Source: Brachynemurus nebulosus (taxonomy: Eukaryota; Arthropoda; Insecta; Neuroptera; Myrmeleontidae). From it: DNA of 64,000 nt. The stretch lies in assembly GCA_035578155.1 (NCBI GenBank), contig JAPWDM010000001.1:161235498-161299497 (forward strand), written 5' to 3'. A program made the position numbers and the translations under genes. Numbering within the stretch: position 1 is the first letter of the stretch; each line of letters starts with the position of its first letter. The notes below the pieces were generated by a model, which searched no databases, had not been told where the DNA came from, and saw nothing but the letters and a program-made list of their open reading frames with translations. Below, in pieces: positions 34,793 through 43,685 of the stretch.

Positions 34793-37219
34793 CCCGTGAG
34801 CAGCGGAGCCCCATCACGGAAGTCGAATTTTTCCTTTCATCTTCGGTATTGAGTGTCTACAAGCGAAATATAATTGAAAGTCCACAAGCGATTTGTAATT
34901 TTGGTGGTTTCAAAACTGATGATGAGTGTCCGGTTGATCGGGGCTTTAAAAAAAGGTTTTAAGTTTTTAAGGGCTGAATCTCAGTAAATTTCAATTTTGT
35001 GCCGATAGCAGTTAACAGGGAAAAAGCCAACACAATTCGTACGAGGGCATTTCTATCCATGCTTATCCGCCAATTGCCTTTGTGTTTTATTTTTAAATAT
35101 TAAATATTAAAAAAGGAACTTAAATAGTAAACTGGAAGGCTTTTATGAAGATATTTTTTCTTTCCAAAAAAATCCAAAATTTCTATTTTATAAATAATAA
35201 AAATCCAAAATTCCTAATTTATAAATAAACAGTGACTTTAAGGTGGTTACCTTGTGACATGCTAGTAGAAAAAATTGCGAACCAAAATTACTTTATGTCA
35301 TTATTGTCTGTATTATTGGATAGATGTTCATACGTATTAGTTTTCATACCAACATGTAGATGCATACTTTCAAACAGCCTGTATATACACACTTATACTA
35401 TCAAAGCTTTTTATTATAAATACGCTGGCATCCTTGTAATTTTATCCAACAAACATATTAAGTGGTATGCATATGCGTTTGGAACCCTGTATTTTTTCAC
35501 CTGTACAAGATAGATATATGCTCTCGCGGACTTTTTTGTAGAGAATTCGATTCTGTACAAAAATGGTCTTAACACTTTTTAATGTATCTATCACCGTTTT
35601 CGCTACGTAAGCGGTAAAAGGTCAGAAAACGCGATTTATGAATTTTCAATATTGTTTACAAGCAAATACGAATAAACCAGTTATTTAATATACAGGGTTG
35701 TCAGACTGCTTCGGTTCAGTTGCTTGAAATTGATGTACTTATAAAAATACCATAATTTCTCTGATGATATCTTCAATTCAAAACGATCAACTAATAATTC
35801 AATTTTTTCTTTACATTCAGAACTTATTAATCTTCCTTTCCCTAGTTTTTTATTGAATTCTGTCGAGTCATTATATTGTTAAATACAAAATAAGGGTACG
35901 TAGTCAGAATTTTGAGATCTAATACGTGAGTAGATACAAACTTTAACCCTAATTATCTTAACTCAGAAACGATCAATCTTTCCCAAATTACAAGGACAAT
36001 CAGATATAGTATTCTTCTTGATACTATTAAAATTTGAAACTATTCTGTCGAAAAGTTGAATGTCGAGGTAACTACCTTAATAACATTTTCAAATTACTTA
36101 ATATGTATGTATTTCATTTGTTACAAAATTGTATTCACTTTTTTTTAAATTTTTTAAAATTACTATTCGCCTACTTGTATTTAGAATAAAAGTAATGCAT
36201 TTAAAACACATTTAACAATAGCATTCAATTCCGATGTAAAAATGGAAGAAGTGGGGGGAAAAGTAATGTGGACTCCCTAAAAGGTACTAGCTGGATACTA
36301 ACTGAATACACGTACAAAATTTCAGCCCTCTAGGTTTCCTTAGAGAGTCTCTAGACGTGTTAGAAAAAAAGCAAAAAAATTAAGGAAATATTGGCGTAAA
36401 AATCGTAGGGGTAAGGGTTAAAAGTTGAAACCCCAAAAAAACAGTGTCTGGCTATTAGCTTAACCTGTACACAAAATTTCAGCCCTCTAGGTTTATTTGG
36501 GGAGATTTTGACCCGAACGAAACTGTTAAAAAACAAGAAAAGTCATGTTCTTTTGGGTATAAAAATGGTGGCGGTAGGGTTTGAAAGTCGAGACTCCCAA
36601 AAGGCACCCCCTTGATACTAACTCAATCCGAATACAAAATTTCAGCCCTCTAGGCTTATTTGGGTGACCTGTGCGAGTGGTACAAACTTCGAAAACGTCG
36701 AAAATGCATGAAATTGTAGCTTAAAAATGAGGGGGGTGGGGGTAAAATATTAAAACCTCCAAAAAGCACAACCTAGGTACGAACTTTATCAACACACCAA
36801 ATTTCAACCCTCTACGTTAATTCTGGGGGGCTGGAGGCCTGTTAGATCCGGCGAAAATCGTTTTTCCCCCCTCTACTCCCACCAAATCATCCTAGGAAGC
36901 TGAATTTTGGATATGTTGTAGATAATTGACCGAAACATTATTTAAAACCGGTTTGGAAAAGTTTTATTGCTTTTCCGGCCCCCACCACCCCCTTAAAGGT
37001 CGGGTTAGAAAAATAATTTGCCCAAAATTTGACCCCACTTTGATAGTATGAGGTGCCTCGAAAATGAGCCCCATTTACCAAATTTCATCTCTTAACTTCC
37101 ATAGGGGGGCCCTACACAAATTAAAAGGTGGCGGGAATACTCTCGCCCCTACTCTCGCCTCTCGCAGCTCTTATCGTATAGACTGTATAAGTCTAATTTT
37201 TCGGAGAAAATTCGACTAA
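34793..37219 (+). repeat. R1 dispersed repeat, copy 1 (full length, interrupted)
   Basis: R1 begins after an A-run with a G+C-rich dyad (CCGTGAGCAGCGG...CCATCACGG) and ends at 'ggagaaaattcgactaa'. Copy 1 includes both a 5' module (to about 36720) and a 3' module (about 36722-37219). Inside are diverged tandem units marked by 'caaatttca(g/a)ccctctagg' at 36317, 36474, 36637 and 36799, spaced about 157-163 bases, with a weaker fifth at 37080. A TTAA-flanked 835-bp element splits it at 35242-36076. Compared with copies 3 and 4 it lacks the (AT)n tract and ~80 flanking bases near 37135. A ~55-codon frame after the dyad stays open in all copies but has no recognisable domain. Superfamily unknown. 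Confidence 0.85.
35242..36076. mobile_element. TTAA-flanked element (835 bp) inserted in R1 copy 1
   Basis: The inverted ends GGTGGTTACCTTG and (opposite) GGTAGTTACCTCG are flanked by TTAA at 35238-35241 and 36077-36080. R1 copies 2 and 3 carry a single 'gactttaataac' at the same place (51813-51824 and 52907-52918), giving a direct empty-site control. TTAA duplication suggests piggyBac-type movement. A 3-bp TAA duplication (Harbinger-like) cannot be excluded because both readings fit. The 93-codon open frame at its left end shows no transposase motif. Confidence 0.82.
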
Positions 37220-37354
37220 AAATATGAGCGGTTTCCGTCGATAAAGCCAACATTTCAAATTACAAGACCTAATAAGAACATACTCAGCAAATATCGCAGT
37301 TTCGATTGCACAAACAAGACAGACTTTAGATTTCTGACAATAATTTAGATAATA
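37220..37354. other. Short spacer
   Basis: Unique A+T-rich sequence between R1 copy 1 and the Helitron. Confidence 0.4.
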
Positions 37355-37907
37355 TCTATTTAATAAATTTCTAACACTGACTGACTGACTGACAGACAAC
37401 GCACAGCCTAAACCGTTGGGTTTAGAAGAATGAAATTTTGCATAGGAGTTTCCTATGTAACGTAGATGAGCATTAAGAAAGCATTTTTGAAAATTCGTTC
37501 CCTAAGTGGGTTTAATAGGGGATGAAAATTTGTATGTAAATTCGTCATTTTTGAAGTTACAGATATTGTATAAAAATATGTTACTATGGCTATTAAAATA
37601 AATGACTGACAGACAACGCACAACCTCAACTGTTGAGTTTAGAAGGACGAAATTAAGCACAGGAGTTACGAAAATTGGCGGCTAGGCTTCTATTTATAAA
37701 TAAGTCAGTTGTTTCTGGAAATTTATTACCTAAGACGTTAAAACAGAAAATGAATGTTCATATGGGAAGTTCATCATTTTTGAAGTTATAAATGTGGATA
37801 TTGATTTAGGCTTTTGAAAAACATTAAAAGTGAGCAGAAGGGAAGTAGGTACTTAATAAAAAGATATTGTCGATGGAAATCCCATCGGGCATAGGGATGG
37901 TATTTAG
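37355..37907 (+). mobile_element. Non-autonomous Helitron, longer relative of 25712-26117
   Basis: It starts TCTATTTAATAAATTTC after an A and contains two 'gactgacagacaacgcaca' blocks (about 37384 and 37604). It ends with hairpin CGATGGAAATCCCATCG (37871-37887) and a short tail reading TTAG, presumably a mutated CTAG, followed by T. The order of internal blocks is the same in the shorter minus-oriented copy. No Rep/helicase is encoded. A miniature element with its own ends abuts it directly. Confidence 0.78.
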
Positions 37908-37978
37908 TCAATCTTTAACACTGACTGACATCCTAAAATGTTGCCGATGGTAAATCCATCGGATGGGTATACCCCTAG
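37908..37978 (+). mobile_element. Minimal 71-bp Helitron abutting the larger one
   Basis: It begins TCAATCTTTAACACTGACTG, resembling the family 5' end, and runs almost directly into the 3' hairpin CCGATGG...CCATCGG, a 12-base spacer and CTAG, followed by T. It is essentially only the two Helitron termini and may be the product of tandem insertion or of replicative read-through and internal loss. Confidence 0.6.
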
Positions 37979-38140
37979 TTTATGCAATAATTTTACTCCC
38001 CTACTGGACAAATTTAGAATTATTTAGAGCTTCAACTGAACTTTAATTAACTAGCTTAATCAGACGTACAAACAACAAACCCTGAAAATTAAGCAATTGT
38101 CTGGTTTCTCCTGTAAAATATAATCAAATTCTATTTGCAG
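37979..38140. other. Presumed intron end
   Basis: A+T-rich sequence leading to the acceptor 'ttctatttgcag' at 38129-38140, which immediately precedes the candidate exon. Confidence 0.35.
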
Positions 38141-38583
38141 CTGTCCAACATGAACGAGCTCCACGATCCTGTATGCCCCATCATCACGGACCACACAGTA
38201 ATCCACTTTCGGGACATCTGTTACCACTTCCATTACCCGGTATCGGGCTGCCACGACGATTTCATGGCTCATTTTTTAATGCAACATTCCCACTGCCTAC
38301 CATTCAAACAGCAAATCCATTCCTAACAAATTATATCGCAACGAATGCAACAAATTCTACAAATTTCGATCCCACATTGATAAATTTTGCTACCACGAAT
38401 CCATATCAATTAAATCATGGTGGACTCTTTTATCCGCCAATGTTTTCACCAACAGCATCGACATGTTTTCGAAGCAAATTATTTACCTCTACGTGGAATA
38501 TACTTCGTAATGATATTTTGGAAACACTTTCGTCGGCAAACGGGGAAATACCGTCAGAGGCGCGACGAACTAGTATCAAATAA
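38141..38583 (+). CDS. Probable 3'-terminal coding exon, Pro/His/Asn-rich protein
   Basis: An acceptor 'aattctatttgcag' ends at 38140. The exon then reads two bases of a split codon followed by 146 sense codons and TAA (38581-38583). The first part is His/Pro/Leu/Gly-rich ('MPHHHGPHSNPLSGHLLPLP', residues 11-30). The middle is Asn/Thr-rich ('TNYIATNATNSTNF') with an aromatic/proline patch ('GGLFYPPMFSPTAST'), and the end is charged ('SANGEIPSEARRTSIK'). Such low-complexity C-termini are common in insect transcription factors, but no DNA-binding domain is visible and I cannot name the gene. The frame has A/T-rich third positions, as expected for this genome. The other forward frames are also open in part, so frame choice is not certain. 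Upstream exons, if real, were not recognised in this window. AATAAA follows at 38775. Confidence 0.5.
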
Positions 38584-39226
38584 ATATCAAGAAGGCATTA
38601 AAAAAATTATTAATCTAAGCACAAAGTTGGTTATAATTACTGTTGGAAATCTAAAGCCGATTTTGTTTGTGCAACTGAACCTGCGATGTCTAGAACATAG
38701 AAAGTGTTCGGTTTCTTCGTTTTCTTCCAGTTTCTAAAATTTCAGTTTTGTTTTACTGATAATTTGAAAAGATCAATAAATTATTTAGGTAATGTTAAAG
38801 AAAAAAAAAACATTAAACACATTTCACCATGTACACATGTACGTGACAGATGAAAAATTATTAACCTACGGCGACATTTTCGATGTATATATAAAAACAG
38901 AAGCTAACTAAAATAGAAATAGCTTTTCAACAATTCTCAACATTATAAATCATTGACAGATAACATAAATATGGAAAGCTACATATTTGTGTTATTTGAG
39001 TGTATTTGTATGTAAATGAAAATTTATTTGACTGTAAAAAAATCGCTGTTTTAATTATTTATTGATAGATTTTTTCCCAACAAATGCCTCGGGAAATATA
39101 ATTAATTACACATTCGTTAATTAAGGATTTAAAACTTTTTAATTAAATGTAACTGTAATGGGGTTTACGTTAGCCTAGATTGATATTGTTTACTTGCGGC
39201 AAAATGTTCGCTTGGAGTCTACACTA
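38584..39226 (+). other. Probable 3' UTR and downstream A+T-rich DNA
   Basis: From the stop codon to about 38800 this could be the 3' UTR, ending after AATAAA at 38775-38780 and an A-rich run. The rest holds nothing recognisable. Confidence 0.35.
38775..38780 (+). promoter_or_regulatory. Candidate polyadenylation signal AATAAA
   Basis: Canonical hexamer about 190 bases after the stop codon of the candidate exon. AATAAA is frequent by chance in A+T-rich DNA, so support is positional only. Confidence 0.35.
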
Positions 39227-39831
39227 CACACACCGGCATAATTAGCGGAGCATAAAAAAATATAAAAACCTATTTATTAAACAAAGTTGGCTGTTTTTTT
39301 TTTTTTTTTTTTATTTTTACTTAAAATAATATTGAAGTAATGAATCAACTGACTTTCCATAGAATTGTTTTTATTTATTATTGATGCAAATCGTTTTAAG
39401 CGGTCTGTCATTTGCAAATTCAAATGCTGTTTCTTCTCAATATGGTCGAACTTCAAACTGCCGTAATTGAAGAATGGCAAAGACTGTTCCAGGAGACTAT
39501 ATAGATAACATTATTCTGAGTATAGTAAGACGAATGGAAGCTTTGACAAGAGTACGGGAGGAACTAGGCGGTATTAAAACGGGGAGGAACTAGGCGGTAT
39601 TAAAACGCTGTTCTTCATTTTCTATTTGTTATATAATCTTTAACTTAAATTATTCCTAGGCAATATAAGATTCCAAAAATTTGGCATTTTATATGGTTAC
39701 TTGTTTTTGCTATCAAAAATAAAGGTATATCGACTTGTGAACATGTAACTTTAAATGAATAATTAAATAAGACTAATATTGTCTAATATTGTGAGATATT
39801 TTGTATGTTCCACTAATTATGCCGGTGTGTG
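39227..39831 (+). mobile_element. Tc1-like element relic (605 bp)
   Basis: The inverted ends CACACACCGGCATAATTAG are flanked by TA (39225-39226 and 39832-39833). Inside, on the plus strand, is the decayed C-terminus of a Tc1-type transposase (separate entry), followed toward the right end by a 26-27-bp tandem duplication (about 39555-39607). A poly-T tract lies at about 39294-39312. It is an internally deleted, frameshifted copy. Confidence 0.82.
39445..39590 (+). pseudogene. Tc1-type transposase C-terminus, frameshifted
   Basis: The frame beginning at 39445 reads 'VELQTAVIEEWQRLFQETI'. After a frameshift near 39504 the next frame reads 'DNIILSIVRRMEALTRVR'. This is the order and spacing of the end of Tc1 transposases, where 'L...V...W..IP.E...NLI.SM.RR..A.I.ARGG.TKY' is typical. 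A stop in the first frame and the shift show it is dead. The call is from family knowledge without a search. Confidence 0.65.
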
Positions 39832-39910
39832 TATTAAATCAATGCGCAAATTATATTTTTGTTTGAAATTTTTGAAATCTCTGCTTTCTAGCCATCCGGG
39901 ATAATATAAT

Positions 39911-40103
39911 CAGGCCCTACGAGAGTGTAGGGCAGCGGTAGTTGCAGACCTGGGGCCCGGCCTTAAGAAGGGGACCCGTAGTATCGGTAGTAGGCCCCGG
40001 AAAAATGTTAAGGGATTTTTTACTCGCCATTTATTTTTTGGGCAGGAAATTTTTAAAAAATGTGGTTTATTCTCGGGGTCCGCTATTTCCCTCCACGGCC
40101 CTG
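39911..40103. mobile_element. Small hAT MITE (CAGGCCC...GGCCCTG)
   Basis: The left CAGGCCC and right GGCCCTG ends are flanked by AATATAAT (39903-39910) and AATGTAGT (40104-40111), six of eight matching. Internal 'ggggccc', 'actcgcca' and 'ggccccgg' text is shared with the element at 9187-9381. It is 193 bp, G+C-rich and non-coding; the opposing open frames over it are incidental. Confidence 0.65.
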
Positions 40104-40329
40104 AATGTAGTATATTTCGTAAACACCAGTAAAGAAAGCACTGAACCCAAAAAAATTGTAATTGGTACATACGTAGCACGTAACTTGAGGTGCTAGCAAG
40201 ATTTACCATTCTGTTTTATGATTACTATAGTTACAAAAAATAATAGGTCATAAAAGTTTATTAACCTTCCTAGGTACGTAAAGTAATTGCATATTGCCAA
40301 TTAGTAAACAGATTTTTCCTGTACAAATA
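40104..40329. other. A+T-rich spacer
   Basis: Nothing recognised. Confidence 0.35.
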
Positions 40330-41158
40330 ATGGAGTCGGATAAACAAAGCATAAGGAACTGTTTCCCCCCTCAAATTTTTTTTTTGTAGCATGTTAATTA
40401 CATCGAAGACTATACGAAATGAACATTTTCTACCACTTGCAACCGCCGCTGCGAAAGTTATCGGCCATTTTGTGAAATATCGACCATTTTAGTCGTACTT
40501 TCTAAATATAGATGAATATATCTCGGTATGTGTAGGTCTAAAAAAAACGAAAAAAATTGAGGCTATTCACTACGATATAGTTTACACACGGTTACAGTAT
40601 GAAATTTTTATCTGCACACATAACCTTAAAAAAAAATAAAAATTGGAGATACTGGTAAATTTTGGTTTTTTGGTTTTAACTTGGGATGTTTTAAGTGAAA
40701 TTTGATGAAATTTTCAGAAAATATACTTTATAACGTGGACCATAACTGGTTAAAATTTCAAATCAAAATATCTAACAAAAGCCCCGAAAATTAACGTCAA
40801 TTTTGAAAATTGATTGGCCAATGATTTTTGTGCATTGTATCGTATGAGGTTCTTTTTCCTTTTAAAATGTAGGTTTTTTTATGCATTTTATGACGATGGA
40901 TAATAAAAAATTTTTAAGCTTGAAAAAAAGCGAAAAAAATCGATTAAAAATTCAAAATCGTCGTCTATGAACAATATTTGAAAAATAATTTAAATCAAGT
41001 AAACTGCCGTAATTTAAATATCAGTTTGAATAATTTGTGCCATACAAGGGTTACAGGCTTCCATATGAGGATTACAGGAATCGTACGTGATTAAAAAACC
41101 AAGTTTGGAGAAATTAAGGTTCCATTATTTTCAAAAATACGCAACATCAAAAGTGTAC
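40330..41158 (-). repeat. ~0.83-kb arm of long inverted repeat (left arm)
   Basis: This is the reverse complement of 42420-43279 and of 23690-24520, with roughly one difference per ten to fifteen bases by eye. The outer end reads GAGTCGGATAAACAAAGC; the inner end is near 'acatcaaaagtgta'. It has no coding frame. Confidence 0.87.
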
Positions 41159-42371
41159 TACTACAAAAAATTAAGGGAGCAAAGAAAAATTGTTAATTTT
41201 TGAGTGATTTTTGAAGGGCTGTATTTACGTGAAAAACAGTCATATCGAGATGATTAAAAAAGCATTTTGAAGCTACAAGATTCTAGTTTTGAGATATTTC
41301 GTCCAAAAATTTTTAGGAGTAGGTAGCAGTTATCGAGAAATTCTAAGGAATAAGAAAAAAAATTTTGAAAATTTTTTTCTCTTTTTTTCGGTCTACGGGC
41401 TTGTTTTTTTTTTTTTTTTATTTTTCTTTACAGTAAAGTCATGGTATTGACTTGACAGCCTGCTTATTTAGTTTCAATTTCCCTTTTTAAATGTTTCTCT
41501 ACGTTGAATTGTTCCGGAGATATCCAACTTTGAATGCAAAAGGATCCTTTTTAGTTTAACCATCGATACTCTGTAACCAGTGATCGGACAGAAAATTGAA
41601 GGGCAGTTTTTCAATCTGGAATAAATTTCTGACATGGTTGTGCCGCGTACTTTAGGAAAAAAATTTTCATCCTTAAATTTAACCTGAAAAATGTGAAAAA
41701 AGGGACTTTTTTCCTTGTTGCGAAAAATTGTCCGCATCCTTGCGAATATTGTTGGAGAATCTAATCTTTGTACGAATTTTTATACCTCACTGTACCCCCA
41801 ATAATCCTGTAAATCAGCAGATCGATCTATTGAATGGTTTTCCTAAACTGTTTGTTTAAAATTTTAGAAAAAAATTAAAGTAGCAAAATTGAATGAGCAA
41901 AATTGAATGGAAAATTCAATTTTTTTTTTCAACTTTTCTCACAATTAGGCGTTTTTTATCCATTAAATTTGAAAATTAAAAAAAAAAATTTTTGTCAGAA
42001 TTTTTTTAAAAATTGAAACAAATTATTTTGTTTTTTTTTAAATTTCTTTTTTTAAATTTAATTTTAATTTTTTAATTTTTTTGAAAATTTAAAAAACCTT
42101 GAAAAAATTTTTTTTTTTTTTTGTTCCCTTAATTTTTTGTAGCAGTACATATACGCTCCCACCCACCTCACAAGCTGCAAATTCAACAGCAGTTGCAATA
42201 ATTTAAATCAAGTAAACCACCATAATTTAAATATTATGAGTTATAATAATTTCTCCCATACAAGGGTTACAAGCTTCCAAATCAGGATTACATGAATCGA
42301 ACCCAATTAAAAAAACAACTTTGAAAAAATTGAGTCCATAGTTCGTCGAAAGGCTCATAGGTGTTAAGCCA
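41159..42371. other. Spacer between inverted arms, partly repeated
   Basis: It begins and ends with an inner inverted motif ('tactacaaaaaattaaggga' near 41160 and the complement near 42121-42147). The part 42190-42330 repeats 40985-41110 in the same orientation, so the structure was built by more than one rearrangement. It is otherwise A/T homopolymer-rich with no gene. Confidence 0.6.
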
Positions 42372-43279
42372 CTTAGTTTGTTAATACACTCTTAAAGAAT
42401 GTTGAATTTGCAGCTTGTGGATAGATGGGAGCTTTCAGCTTATATACTTTTGATGTTGTGCATTTTTGAAAACAATTGAACCTTAATTTCTCAAACTTAA
42501 TTTTTTTAATTGGGTTCGATTAGTGTAACCCTTACATGGAACCTTGTGACCTTTCTATGGAACTAATTACTACTTAAATTTTTAAATTAGAGCGGTTTAC
42601 TTGATTTAAATTATTTTTCAAATATTGTTCATAGCTGACGATTTTGAATTTTTAATCGATTTTTTTCGCTTTTTTTCAAGCTTAAAAATTTTTCTTATCC
42701 ATCATCATAAAGTGCATAAAAAAACGTACATTTTGAAAGGAAAAAGAACCTCATACGATACAATGCACAAAAACCATTGGCCAATCAATTTTCAAATTTG
42801 ACGTTAATTTTCAGGGTTTTTGTTAGATATTTTGATTTGAAATTTTAACCAGTTATTGTCCACGTTATAAAGTATATTTTCTGAAAATTTCATCAAATTT
42901 CACTTAAAACATCCCAAGTTAAAACCAAAAAACCAAAATTTACCAGTATCTCCAATTTTTATTTTTTTTTAAGGTTATGTGTGCAGATAAAAATTTCATA
43001 CTGTAACCGCTGGTAGACTATATCATAGTGAATAGCCTCAATTTTTTTCGTTTTTTTTAGACCTACACATACCGAGATATATTCATCTATATTTATAAAG
43101 TACGACTAAAATGGTCGATTTTTAACAAAATGGCCGATAACTTTCGTAGCGGCGGTTGCAAGTGGTAGAAAATGTTCATTTCGTATAGTCTTCGATGTAA
43201 TTAACATGCTACAAACAAAAAATTTGAGGGGGGAAACAGTTCCTTATTCACTAAAATTTGGAGCTTATCCGACTCTGCT
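42372..43279 (+). repeat. ~0.9-kb arm of long inverted repeat (right arm)
   Basis: Same orientation as 23613-24520 and inverted relative to 40330-41158. It starts 'acttagtttgttaatacact' and ends near 'cttatccgactctgc'. It contains a small insertion ('attcactaaaatttggagc') near the end that is absent from the other two copies. Confidence 0.87.
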
Positions 43280-43444
43280 AAAATAGTTTTTTTATAGACG
43301 CCCAGAATTATCAAAATTGCATTTTCAACCAATTTCATCATTTTTTATTGGTTTCTTTTTTTTTCCAAATTGTTCAACATTTTTTCAGCTTTCAGTCTCA
43401 GATTCTCAAACTGTTTTGCAGGTCACAAAACTTATACTTACAGT

Positions 43445-43677
43445 CAGTGCCAGACTTACATTAGGGGCACGCGGGGCACTGGCCCAGGGCGGCAAATTTT
43501 TAGGGACGGCAAAATTTAGAACACACGTTATAATTTGCTTTTTTTGGAGATCACTTATCTTTTGATAGGAAAAGGTAAAAAAAGTGGGAAAGTTAATAAA
43601 TATTTTTTTTTAAATTTTTGTAAGGGGCGGCATTTTTCACAGTGCCCTGGTCGGCACTTAGGGTAAATTCGGCCCTG
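43445..43677. mobile_element. Small hAT MITE (233 bp) with perfect 8-bp duplication
   Basis: The ends CAGTGCCAGACTTACATTAG and (opposite) CAGGGCCGAATTTACCC are flanked by CTTACAGT at 43437-43444 and 43678-43685, identical. It contains 'gggcggcaaatttttagg' and 'ggggcggcatttttcacagt' as in the element at 33447-34124. Non-coding. Confidence 0.88.
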
Positions 43678-43685
43678 CTTACAGT

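Noticed and set aside
38135..38326. Alternative frame with several Cys/His residues in the candidate exon (+), and a minus-strand frame at 38060-38272
   Set aside because: The frame ending at 38583 is longer, has A/T-rich third positions and the low-complexity composition expected of a terminal exon. The others are probably shadows, though not excluded.
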